A stretch of 64,000 nt of DNA from Dyadobacter chenhuakuii (GTDB taxonomy: Bacteria; Bacteroidota; Bacteroidia; Cytophagales; Spirosomataceae): positions 1,550,001-1,614,000 of the forward strand of contig NZ_CP098805.1 in the NCBI RefSeq assembly GCF_023821985.2, read 5' to 3'. This document shows, piece by piece, positions 17,584-25,326 of the stretch. Each line of letters starts with the position of its first letter. Positions within the stretch are counted from its first letter, which is position 1. Both the position numbers and the translations under genes were made by a program. The notes under the pieces were generated by a model. It made no database searches, was not told the origin of the DNA, and saw only the letters and a list, made by a program, of their open reading frames with translations.

Positions 17584-19362
17584 ATGAAATTATTAATACA
17601 ATACCTTAGCCGGTACAAAGCCCTCATTTTTCTGGCGCTTGTACTCGCAGCCATCAATCAGGTCTTTTCGCTCCTGAACCCCTACATTCTCGGTAATTAC
17701 CTCATCGACCCTTACGCCAACAAAGCACAATATTACCGCGACAATGGCCTGGACGACGCTTTTTTCAAGGGCATCCTTATCGGCCTGCTCATGATCATCG
17801 GCGTGGCCATGGTTTCACGGATCGCCAAAGCATTTCAGGATTATGTCGTCAATGTTGTGATCCAGAAGTTTGGTGCAAACCTTTACACAGATGGGTTACG
17901 CCATGCATTACGCCTCCCTTTCCAGGATTTTGAAGACCAGCGCAGCGGCGAAACACTCTCGGTGCTGCAAAAGGTTAGGGCGGATTGTGAAAAATTCATT
18001 ACCAGCTTCGTTAACGTGCTCTTTGCCACATTGGTAGGAATTGTGTTCGTGGTTGTCGTTGCCTTTAAGCTCAGTCCTTCATTGCCGCTTATTTACCTGG
18101 TTGGCTCGGTGATACTGGCAGTTCTGACGAGTGTTTTGAGCAAAAAAATCAAGTCAATCCAGAAGAACATTGTCAAAGAAACTACGGCGCTGGCTGGGTC
18201 CACGACCGAATCGCTGCGGAACATTGAACTGGTCAAAAGCCTAGGCCTGACGAATCAGGAAATAACCCGCCTGAACACAACTACATTCAAAATCCTAAAA
18301 CTGGAACTCAGAAAGGTCAAGAGTATCCGCTCGATAAGCTTTATTCAGGGCACATTCGTGAACTTCCTTCAACAATGTATTATGTTCGCCTTGTTGTTCT
18401 TCGTCTTCCGGGACCGCATTACCGTCGGGCAAATGATGATGATGCAGTTTTATTCATTCTTCATTTTCGGGCCTTTACAGGAACTGGGCAATGTGATCCT
18501 CTCCTATCGCGAGGCCGAAGCGTCGCTGAACAATCTGCAAACATTGCTGGCCAGGCCCGTCGAACGCAAGCCCGCAAATCCCGAGGTGATTACAGACATT
18601 GAAGAGCTGCGATTTGAACAGGTCAGGTTCCAGCATCAATCAGCTAACCGGCCCGCTTTGGAAGATATTTCTTTTGACGTAAAACGGGGCGAGACCATTG
18701 CATTCGTTGGACCGTCCGGCTCGGGAAAGACGACATTGGTTAAGCTTCTTGTGGGCCTTTATCATCCCATTTCGGGAGCTGTATATTACAATGGCATAGA
18801 TGGTAATAACATTGATTTTGATGAAATCAGGAATAAAATCGGCTTTGTAACGCAGGATACGCAACTCTTTTCAGGCACAATAAAAGAAAACCTGCTTTTT
18901 GTAAACCCCGGTGCAACGGATGAAATGATTAACGATGTGTTGCTGAAAGCGGCTTGTTATAACTTGCTGTCGAGAGCTGAAAGCGGGATTGATACGGTGA
19001 TCGGCGAAGGCGGGTTGAAACTTTCGGGTGGTGAGCGGCAGCGTTTATCCATTGCCCGTGCGCTGCTGCGTGAGCCGCATTTGCTGATTTTCGATGAGGC
19101 AACCTCTGCATTGGATTCGCTGACAGAAGAAGAGATTTCCAACACGATACGCAACATTACCGATCAGCGTCAGCATATTACGGTAATGATCGCGCACAGG
19201 CTGTCTACCATTATGCATGCAGACCGGATTTATGTCCTGGAAAAAGGGCATGTAGTGGAAACGGGAAGCCATCATGCTTTGCTTGACGAAAAAGGCTTGT
19301 ATTATGCCATGTGGCGCCAGCAGATCGGTGAGCGGAAGGACGAGTCGGTGCTTTCTTCTTAA
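17584..19362 (+). CDS. ABC exporter half-transporter (MsbA-like, fused membrane and ATPase domains)
   Basis: A 592-residue type IV ABC exporter. About six membrane helices lie in residues 10-310 and the nucleotide-binding domain in about 340-590. Walker A GPSGSGKTT is at 376-384, the signature LSGGERQRLSIARALL starts at 480, Walker B LLIFDEATSALD is at 500-511, and the switch His is in IAHRLST. Such proteins work as homodimers moving lipids, LPS or hydrophobic compounds; the substrate cannot be read from the sequence. No partner gene is adjacent, which fits a homodimer. Confidence 0.9.
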   Translation: MKLLIQYLSRYKALIFLALVLAAINQVFSLLNPYILGNYLIDPYANKAQYYRDNGLDDAFFKGILIGLLMIIGVAMVSRIAKAFQDYVVNVVIQKFGANLYTDGLRHALRLPFQDFEDQRSGETLSVLQKVRADCEKFITSFVNVLFATLVGIVFVVVVAFKLSPSLPLIYLVGSVILAVLTSVLSKKIKSIQKNIVKETTALAGSTTESLRNIELVKSLGLTNQEITRLNTTTFKILKLELRKVKSIRSISFIQGTFVNFLQQCIMFALLFFVFRDRITVGQMMMMQFYSFFIFGPLQELGNVILSYREAEASLNNLQTLLARPVERKPANPEVITDIEELRFEQVRFQHQSANRPALEDISFDVKRGETIAFVGPSGSGKTTLVKLLVGLYHPISGAVYYNGIDGNNIDFDEIRNKIGFVTQDTQLFSGTIKENLLFVNPGATDEMINDVLLKAACYNLLSRAESGIDTVIGEGGLKLSGGERQRLSIARALLREPHLLIFDEATSALDSLTEEEISNTIRNITDQRQHITVMIAHRLSTIMHADRIYVLEKGHVVETGSHHALLDEKGLYYAMWRQQIGERKDESVLSS

Positions 19363-19467
19363 TGTATATGATGACTAAAAGCTAGCAAGATTCAGGTTTT
19401 TCAGCGGTCCTTCGGCGCCTATTTTTGTCCTGTCAATATTAGATTGGATCAAACAGAAATAAGACGA

Positions 19468-20169
19468 ATGAAAAACATTGAAACATTGGATTGGAGTTAC
19501 ATTGCGGACGATCTGCACAGGAAAGGATACGGATTAATGGAACAGGTCCTTTCGCCTTCGGAATGTGATGAACTGGTTGCATCTTACCATGAACCAGCAC
19601 ATTATCGTAAGACGATCGTGATGGAGCGCTACCGGTTTGGGTTAGGAGAATATAGATATTTTCAATATCCCCTGCCAGACCTGATCCAGCATTTACGACA
19701 AAGCTTTTATGCAAAATTAGCCCCGGTTGCTAATAAATGGATGCAAGTCCTCAACATTGACCAACATTACCCTGCTAATTTCCAGGACTTTCAGACGAAG
19801 TGTCACGAAAAGCAGCAAACAAAGCCAACCGTGCTGATCCTGAAATACGGCGAAGGCGGGCATAATACGTTGCATCAGGACTTGTACGGAGATCTGTTCT
19901 TTCCTATTCAGCTGGTTATTTTCCTTAGCGACCCCGAAAAGGATTATACAGGAGGAGAATTTGTGTTGACCCAACAAACACCGCGCGCTCAGTCGAAAGC
20001 CATCGTTTTGAAACCCAGGAAAGGAGACATACTGGTCTTCACAACCAATTTCAAACCCGTGAAAGGAACCAAAGGTTATTATCGCGTCAATATGAAGCAT
20101 GGCGTTTCCGAAGTGACGTCCGGGAACCGCTTCACGCTGGGGATCATTTTCCACGACGCATTAAGCTGA
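19468..20169 (+). CDS. 2OG-Fe(II) oxygenase of the DUF2086 family, predicted DNA-repair dioxygenase
   Basis: A 233-residue protein from ATG 19468; a TTG eight codons upstream is less likely. The metal site of Fe(II)/2-oxoglutarate dioxygenases is visible: HxD at His136/Asp138 (LHQDLYGD), the distal His211 (MKHGVSEV) and the 2OG-binding Arg221 (RFTLGIIFHD). Length and motifs resemble Pfam Oxygenase-NA (DUF2086), described as an oxygenase acting on damaged DNA. The family assignment is from memory of these motifs. It is followed 5 bp later by an Ada-domain gene and then a convergent AlkA gene, which supports a role in alkylation repair. Confidence 0.78.
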   Translation: MKNIETLDWSYIADDLHRKGYGLMEQVLSPSECDELVASYHEPAHYRKTIVMERYRFGLGEYRYFQYPLPDLIQHLRQSFYAKLAPVANKWMQVLNIDQHYPANFQDFQTKCHEKQQTKPTVLILKYGEGGHNTLHQDLYGDLFFPIQLVIFLSDPEKDYTGGEFVLTQQTPRAQSKAIVLKPRKGDILVFTTNFKPVKGTKGYYRVNMKHGVSEVTSGNRFTLGIIFHDALS

Positions 20170-20174
20170 AAGCC

Positions 20175-20453
20175 ATGATCAGGCACTCGGACCTCGGACC
20201 TCCGTCGTTTCAAACGAGCAGAAGGTTGAAGAAACTAATTGACGATCACGTAATTTGTTATGGCGGCAATGCTCGTCTCAAAATTTTCGGAACATTGCAA
20301 TGTAATTCGGGCAAGCGCATGAAAATGAGAAACCGGGTGTTTTTCAATTCAGAGAAAGAGGCAATGTCGCAAGGTTTCCGACCATGCGGACATTGTATGC
20401 GGGAAGCTTATTTAAGGTGGAAACCAAAACAGCACATTACACTAAAACCTTGA
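20175..20453 (+). CDS. Stand-alone Ada-type metal-binding domain protein
   Basis: A 92-residue protein matching the N-terminal zinc domain of Ada (IFGTLQCNSGKRM, then RVFFNSEKEAMSQGFRPCGHC). In Ada four cysteines bind zinc, and one accepts methyl groups from phosphotriesters. Here Cys43, Cys71 and Cys74 align, but the second cysteine of the first pair is replaced by Lys47, so zinc binding may use another ligand. There is no AraC or methyltransferase domain. It begins 5 bp after the oxygenase gene, clearly one operon, and its 3' end overlaps the convergent glycosylase gene by 17 bp. Confidence 0.75.
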   Translation: MIRHSDLGPPSFQTSRRLKKLIDDHVICYGGNARLKIFGTLQCNSGKRMKMRNRVFFNSEKEAMSQGFRPCGHCMREAYLRWKPKQHITLKP

Positions 20454-21348
20454 AAGTAAGGCTCCGCCATAGATAAAAGACCAGGTAACTCTCCCAGCCT
20501 GCAAACTGCTGAAAAAGTGCATCGATCTTGCCTGTTTCACTTCTGTCCTGGATAATGTTGTGATTGGAAAGTGCATTCAACAGACCAATATCACCGTGCG
20601 GAATACCGCCAGGTTCCTGCAACGACTTCATTAAAACATAATTAGCCGTCCATACACCGATTCCCTTGTGATCCGTCAATGCTTTTTTACGTGCTGCAAA
20701 GTCGGGTAATGCGCGAATTGTTTCTTTATCCAAGCTCCCGTTTGCAAAAGCCCTGGCGATGCCAATCACGTAATCCGATTTTTGCTTCGAAAACTGCATT
20801 TCCTTCAAAAGGTCCGGATCAGCTGCTGCCAGCACTTCGGGCTCGGGAAAAACGTAGTAGGATTCATTTTCATGGTCGATTCGCTTGCCATAATGTTCCA
20901 CCAGCCGCCGCTTCACTTTATAGGCAAAGGACAAATTAATCTGCTGACCGATAATGCACCAGCAAATGGCTTCGAAAAGATTGGAAATGCCAATCACCCG
21001 CAGGCCTTTATAATCTTCGGCCATGTAGGCAATGCGTCCATCAACTTTCAGCAAGTCGTAAAACGGCTGAATGTTCGTATCCATATCAAACCATTCACGC
21101 ACATAATCAATGAGATAGGACTTATTTTCCTGCGTTGCTTCTCCTTTGACAATTTCCAGTTCCAGGAAACCCGAATGCTCGCGAATGGACACCAGCAGCA
21201 TTTCCGCTCCCACTTCCAGTGCCTTAAAGATGGTATCGCCTTTAATGATATGCAGGCAATCATCGTAATTCCTGTTAAGAAACCACAAACATTCTTCAAA
21301 ACTAAAAAGCGCCGGAACGGGGATTAAGACCTTATGCTCACTATTCAT
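20437..21348 (-). CDS. DNA-3-methyladenine glycosylase II (AlkA family)
   Basis: A 303-residue base-excision glycosylase. The N-terminal AlkA-type domain (1-115) precedes the catalytic helix-hairpin-helix fold: FEAICWCIIGQQINLSFAYK (125-144), the HhH LTDHKGIGVWTANYVLM (224-240), and the catalytic aspartate Asp253 in PHGDIGLLN. It should remove alkylated purines from DNA. It is convergent with the Ada-domain gene, and together with the oxygenase the three form an alkylation-repair cluster. AlkA-like is firm; exact substrate range is not. Confidence 0.88.
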   Translation of the reverse strand: MNSEHKVLIPVPALFSFEECLWFLNRNYDDCLHIIKGDTIFKALEVGAEMLLVSIREHSGFLELEIVKGEATQENKSYLIDYVREWFDMDTNIQPFYDLLKVDGRIAYMAEDYKGLRVIGISNLFEAICWCIIGQQINLSFAYKVKRRLVEHYGKRIDHENESYYVFPEPEVLAAADPDLLKEMQFSKQKSDYVIGIARAFANGSLDKETIRALPDFAARKKALTDHKGIGVWTANYVLMKSLQEPGGIPHGDIGLLNALSNHNIIQDRSETGKIDALFQQFAGWESYLVFYLWRSLTFKVLV

Positions 21349-21407
21349 TTACCAAATATACCGCAACTGCAAACAAGCCAAAACCTGTTTCTTGCTGCTT
21401 GATGACA

Positions 21408-22427
21408 TTAATGTACAATTTTGAAAACCAATTCTTTAAGCAGTTCACCTTCCGGAATGCTCACGCCGTCGAGCCCTTTCAGCCGTGCATCACATTCGCG
21501 AAGATAATGTATAATGTTGGCCACTTTGGGAAGCGGATAATTGCGGATAGCCAGCAGGTAATCTTTTACAAAATAAGGGTTAACACCCAATTCGGTAGCA
21601 AGCCCTTTCTCTGATTTATCTTTGCTGGCGTGTGCGAGCAGCACTTTTGTGTAAAAACCAAACAAAATGATCAGGATGGGAGCCAGCGGATTATCCTTCG
21701 AATTTTGGGAAAAATAAGTGGCAATCTGGTTGGCCTTCATGACATCGCGCGTCATCAATGCCTTTTGGAATTCAAACACATTATATTCTTTACTGATGCC
21801 TACAAACCGTTCAATGGCTGCGGCGTCAATTCCCTCATCTACGCGCAGGTTAACCAGGATTTTCCGGATCTCGTTCGACAACCGTTTCAGATCGTTCCCA
21901 ATGTTATCGACCAGCATCTGCACAGCCTTAGGACTTATTTTGACGCCCTCATGCTGACAAAATGAAGCTACCCATTCGGGTAACTTGTTGTCGTACATCT
22001 TCTTAGACTGCACCACAACTCCATTCGTATTGATTGATTTGATGAATGTCTTACGCTCATCAGCATTGGCATGAAAACAAAAAACCAGCACCGTGCTGTT
22101 CAGCGGATTGAGTGCATAATCCTCTAACCTGGCCTGCTGTTCCTTCTGCTCGATCCCGCCCAGCTTATTTGCATCTTTCACGAGGATCAGCTGCCTTTCG
22201 GCCATGAAAGGAAACCGCCGGGCATAGCTAAGCACACCAGCCACATCCGTATCCTTTCCATACAGAACGAATTGATTAAAACCCTTTTCAGATTCAGGAA
22301 CAACACGTTTTTCCAGTTCTTCGGCAATGGAATCGATGTGGTAAGGCTCATCGCCGTGCAGAAAATAAATAGGCCTGAACTTCTTACTTCTGATCTCTTT
22401 CAGGACAATGTCCGGTGTTTGGGCCAT
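21408..22427 (-). CDS. holA: DNA polymerase III subunit delta
   Basis: A 339-residue clamp-loader subunit that opens the beta sliding clamp. The N terminus shows FRPIYFLHGDEPYHIDSIAEEL, and the body RQLILVKDANKL, EWVASFCQHEGVKISPKAVQMLVD and the C-terminal FYTKVLLAH, all typical of HolA. Length is normal. It lies 24 bp upstream of the AcpH-like gene on the same strand. The 59-bp gap to the convergent-side alkA start shows no clear promoter. Confidence 0.9.
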   Translation of the reverse strand: MAQTPDIVLKEIRSKKFRPIYFLHGDEPYHIDSIAEELEKRVVPESEKGFNQFVLYGKDTDVAGVLSYARRFPFMAERQLILVKDANKLGGIEQKEQQARLEDYALNPLNSTVLVFCFHANADERKTFIKSINTNGVVVQSKKMYDNKLPEWVASFCQHEGVKISPKAVQMLVDNIGNDLKRLSNEIRKILVNLRVDEGIDAAAIERFVGISKEYNVFEFQKALMTRDVMKANQIATYFSQNSKDNPLAPILIILFGFYTKVLLAHASKDKSEKGLATELGVNPYFVKDYLLAIRNYPLPKVANIIHYLRECDARLKGLDGVSIPEGELLKELVFKIVH

Positions 22428-22451
22428 AGGGTGTGCCGGTAGGCAATAATG

Positions 22452-23048
22452 TTAATGTGTTAATATAAACTCCTCAGACTGTTTTTGAAGTTCCGGAAAG
22501 AAGCGTAAAAATTTATCCCTGTAAAACTCCTCATTCTCGCGCAACTCCAGCATGGCATTCCGAAGCGGCGCAAGATAAGTAGCCCGCCTGGACATCCTGT
22601 GAAAGGTAAGCTCCACGCCTTCCAGCGTGGCGTAGCTTGTAAGCCAGTCCTCACGGATCATGGCCTGCACCATACGCGTCATATGCTCGGGAATAAAGTG
22701 CTCATTCTTCCTGATCAGCGCATAAATGTTGCGGGTGTAGGTAAATAGCGGCTCAGCCTGAAACTGATCGAAATGCTGGGCAAGAAAATAATCAAAATAG
22801 ATATCCATCACAATTCCTGCCAGCTTTCCCTGCGACAATGCAGCCTTGTGCGTGGCTTCGCGGACAATCTCGTGCTGGTCTGTGAAAAAATCAATGTGCC
22901 GGTGCAGCTTCAATCCGGTCACAAAATCCGGGTCCCATTCGGCTGTCTTTTCGTCGGTCAGACGGCCCTTTATGAAATCGCCCACATAATTGCCCATCAC
23001 CACGCCTTCCTTATTTCCTGATAGCAAAATGTGTGCTAAAAAATTCAT
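22452..23048 (-). CDS. AcpH-like acyl-carrier-protein phosphodiesterase family protein
   Basis: A 198-residue protein from ATG 23048, where the conserved opening MNFLAHILLSG lies; an in-frame ATG six codons upstream is unlikely. The family motifs are NYVGDFIKGR (residues 26-35), HRHIDFFTDQHE and MDIYFDYFLAQHF, giving the His/Asp metal site of the AcpH/YajB HD-like fold. In E. coli AcpH removes the phosphopantetheine arm from ACP; homologues in this phylum are annotated the same way. It shares a divergent 95-bp promoter region with the SlyD-type gene. Confidence 0.8.
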   Translation of the reverse strand: MNFLAHILLSGNKEGVVMGNYVGDFIKGRLTDEKTAEWDPDFVTGLKLHRHIDFFTDQHEIVREATHKAALSQGKLAGIVMDIYFDYFLAQHFDQFQAEPLFTYTRNIYALIRKNEHFIPEHMTRMVQAMIREDWLTSYATLEGVELTFHRMSRRATYLAPLRNAMLELRENEEFYRDKFLRFFPELQKQSEEFILTH

Positions 23049-23061
23049 CAAATGGCATTTT

Positions 23062-23082
23062 GGCAAATTTGCCGTACGTTTG
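23062..23082. promoter_or_regulatory. Palindrome and -7 element between the acpH-like and slyD-like genes
   Basis: A perfect 12-bp palindrome GGCAAATTTGCC (23062-23073) lies directly before TACGTTTG (23075-23082), which fits the -7 consensus TAnnTTTG in the direction of the isomerase gene. No -33 TTG is seen at the right spacing. A repressor site overlapping a promoter is possible but unproven. Confidence 0.3.
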
Positions 23083-23143
23083 TTTTCCCTGCTCTACTTG
23101 GAACAATTTTTTACAACAACAATTATTTTAATCAAACTAGCAA

Positions 23144-23659
23144 ATGAAAGTCGAAAAAAATAACGTGATAGCGTTAACATACAGCCTGAGAATTCCTGAC
23201 ACAGACGGCGAAACAGATGTCGTTGAAGTGGTTACGGAAGAAGATCCAATGTACTTCATACAAGGCATCAGCGGCCTTCCCGAGGGTTTTGAAAACCAGA
23301 TCGAGGGACTTGTTGCGGGTGATATATTCGAATTCACGGTGGCCCCGGAAGAAGGTTACGGCGAGTTTGACGAAGAAGCCATTGTCGAATTGCCAAAAGC
23401 AGTTTTCCAGATGGAAGACGTTAACCAGGACGAATTATTGCAAATCGGTAACATTATTCCGATGACCAACGAAGACGGCGAAAGAATGCATGGTCAGGTT
23501 GTTGAGATCAAAGACGACATCGTTGTCATGAACTTCAATCACCCATTGGCAGGAAAAGAAATGCATTTTAAAGGACAGATAATCTCAATCCGTCCAGCCA
23601 CAGCAGAAGAAATCAGCCACGGGCATGTGCATGGTGCCGGCGGGGTGCATCACCATTAA
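23144..23659 (+). CDS. FKBP-type peptidyl-prolyl isomerase, SlyD-like
   Basis: A 171-residue protein that should catalyse proline cis-trans isomerisation and act as a chaperone. The FKBP core is split by an insert-in-flap domain, as in SlyD: PEGFENQIEGLVAGDIFEF, then EEGYGEFDEEAIVELPKAVF, then the flap, then MNFNHPLAGKEMHFKGQIIS. The C terminus is histidine-rich (SHGHVHGAGGVHHH), a short version of the SlyD metal-binding tail. It has no signal peptide, so it is cytoplasmic. The 3' end lies within a bidirectional terminator. Confidence 0.88.
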   Translation: MKVEKNNVIALTYSLRIPDTDGETDVVEVVTEEDPMYFIQGISGLPEGFENQIEGLVAGDIFEFTVAPEEGYGEFDEEAIVELPKAVFQMEDVNQDELLQIGNIIPMTNEDGERMHGQVVEIKDDIVVMNFNHPLAGKEMHFKGQIISIRPATAEEISHGHVHGAGGVHHH

Positions 23660-23701
23660 TGAATAAAGACCGGGCTTGTAAGCCCGGTCTTTATTCATTA
23701 A
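23656..23701. terminator. Bidirectional terminator containing both stop codons
   Basis: A perfect 21-bp stem (arms 23656-23676 and 23681-23701) with a 4-nt TGTA loop and A/T-rich ends. It includes the stop codons of both convergent genes, TAA at 23657-23659 on the plus strand and TAA at 23693-23691 on the minus strand. Confidence 0.9.
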
Positions 23702-24170
23702 TAACATACTGCTCCACCTCCACGCCGAAACGCTTCAGAAACTCCACCCCTTCCTCCACTGCGATTCCTTTGTAAGCGGCGTATGAATGCAGGAAAATTA
23801 CTTTTTTGATTTTCATTGTATAAATAACCCTGGCGCAGGCAATGCACGGCGCTAATGTTACGAAAAGCGTCGAACCCTCGATATTTGAGCCATTTTTTAC
23901 TGCAAATAAGATAGCGTTCTGTTCTGCATGTAATGCGAGTGAGCAGCTTCCTTTCGCATCTCTCGGGCAACCCACTTCCGGAAATTCTTCATCACAGTTG
24001 TGCGTGCCGGCAGGAGGACCATTGTAACCGATTGAAATGATGCGGGTGTCTTTCGTTAATACCGCACCCACCTGTGCTTTGATACAATGTGAACGCAACG
24101 CCAGATTTTTTGCTAATTCCATGTAGATATCATCAAATTCCGGGCGCAATTTCGTTGTAGATAATGTCAT
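23691..24170 (-). CDS. dCMP deaminase family protein
   Basis: A 159-residue zinc deaminase from ATG 24170 (a TTG four codons upstream is less likely). It shows the cytidine/deoxycytidylate deaminase site: His81-Ala-Glu83 (LALHAEQNAIL) and PCIAC with Cys109 and Cys112. The extra segment THNCDEEFPEVGCPRDAKGSC resembles the second zinc-binding insert of phage-type dCMP deaminases. It should convert dCMP to dUMP for thymidylate synthesis; a ComE operon 2-like role is an alternative name for the same family. Its last codons lie in the shared terminator. Confidence 0.87.
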   Translation of the reverse strand: MTLSTTKLRPEFDDIYMELAKNLALRSHCIKAQVGAVLTKDTRIISIGYNGPPAGTHNCDEEFPEVGCPRDAKGSCSLALHAEQNAILFAVKNGSNIEGSTLFVTLAPCIACARVIYTMKIKKVIFLHSYAAYKGIAVEEGVEFLKRFGVEVEQYVINE

Positions 24171-24239
24171 TCGTTTCTTCAATAATTTTTATACAAACTT
24201 ATCGAATTGAAAACGGGATTCAACACAAGATTTCGAAGT

Positions 24240-25322
24240 ATGATCAGAAGTTTTTTGCTTGTCCTTTCACTGTTTTTCACATGCCTGCCTGGTTTTTCAC
24301 AACAGGAAAAGGTTGTGTTGAAACTCGCAATGGATCAGGCATCATTAGTCAAGAGCTATAAATTTTTTGTCCAGGAAGTTGAAGATCAGCGCATTATTCC
24401 TGGTTCTGGACTGGGAAAGGTGATTGTGCTGGGTAAGGAAACGCCTGTTGCGTTGCCGGGTAAGGTGGATAAAGAACTGTTCAATTATTGGTCCTTCGCA
24501 GCACCCAAAAACCAGCAGACTTACCTTCCGCTTTACATCAGCATCAAAGAGCTTTCGCTAAACGAAAAGCGCGTTGGCCCCAACAAGGTGACCGGCGAAG
24601 TGAAGCTCTCTGTAAAATTCCGCTGGTACCGGAACATGCAGCCTGTGGAGCTCACAAATTATCAAACCGCAGCAAACTATACCCGACCGGAAAGGGATTT
24701 TGTTTATGAGAAGCTCGTGAAGCAGTTGCTAGACCAATCCATTGCGCACTTTCAAAAGTGGATGACGCTGAATGCCGGAAAAAATCCCGCACTGGCCAGG
24801 AACATTCAGTTGGTTTTTAAGGAAATCAGTAATAGTGACCCTGATACGGTATTTTATTCTCCGAAAAGGCCGCTGATATGGGACGATTTCAAAGTCCGGA
24901 ATGCAAAGCCGGGCAGCCGGTATGCGGCGGCGGTATTTACCAGTTTTGGCTACGAAGGACGCTCCTATCCCAAGGACGATGATCTGGTGGTGGAAATCGG
25001 GCTGAAAACATTCATGGTAAAAAGCATGTCATGGGGCCGGCCGGAGTCCAGGAATGCGAGCACATTACGCCACGAACAAATCCATTTCGACATTACCAGG
25101 CTCGTAGTTGAGAAATTTAAAGCCCGACTGCTCAAAGCCGACCTCACCATTGAAGATTACGACAGCGAGATCCAATATCAATTCCTGGAAGCATTTCGCG
25201 AAATGAACACCGATCAGGAACGTTATGATGGTGAAACCGGGCACGGCCTCAATGCCGGGGCGCAAGCAGCATGGGACCGCAAAATAGCTGGCGAGATTTC
25301 GGCGGTTTACGCCGTTCAATAG
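24240..25322 (+). CDS. DUF922-type predicted secreted zinc-dependent protein
   Basis: A 360-residue secreted protein from ATG 24240, which begins a good signal peptide (cleavage near GFSQ, residue 21); a TTG 11 codons upstream is less likely. The C-terminal half shows YSPKRPLIWDDFK and LRHEQIHFDIT with HExxH at 278-282, which resembles DUF922, a family predicted to be Zn-dependent proteases. The N-terminal half is beta-rich and unrecognised. It is divergent from the deaminase and nearly abuts convergent comEC (4 bp). Protease activity is inferred from the motif only. Confidence 0.65.
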   Translation: MIRSFLLVLSLFFTCLPGFSQQEKVVLKLAMDQASLVKSYKFFVQEVEDQRIIPGSGLGKVIVLGKETPVALPGKVDKELFNYWSFAAPKNQQTYLPLYISIKELSLNEKRVGPNKVTGEVKLSVKFRWYRNMQPVELTNYQTAANYTRPERDFVYEKLVKQLLDQSIAHFQKWMTLNAGKNPALARNIQLVFKEISNSDPDTVFYSPKRPLIWDDFKVRNAKPGSRYAAAVFTSFGYEGRSYPKDDDLVVEIGLKTFMVKSMSWGRPESRNASTLRHEQIHFDITRLVVEKFKARLLKADLTIEDYDSEIQYQFLEAFREMNTDQERYDGETGHGLNAGAQAAWDRKIAGEISAVYAVQ

Positions 25323-25326
25323 GATA

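Noticed and set aside
20782..21327. 181-codon plus-strand open frame opposite alkA
   Set aside because: The opposite strand has a complete glycosylase with catalytic residues; this frame has no family signature.
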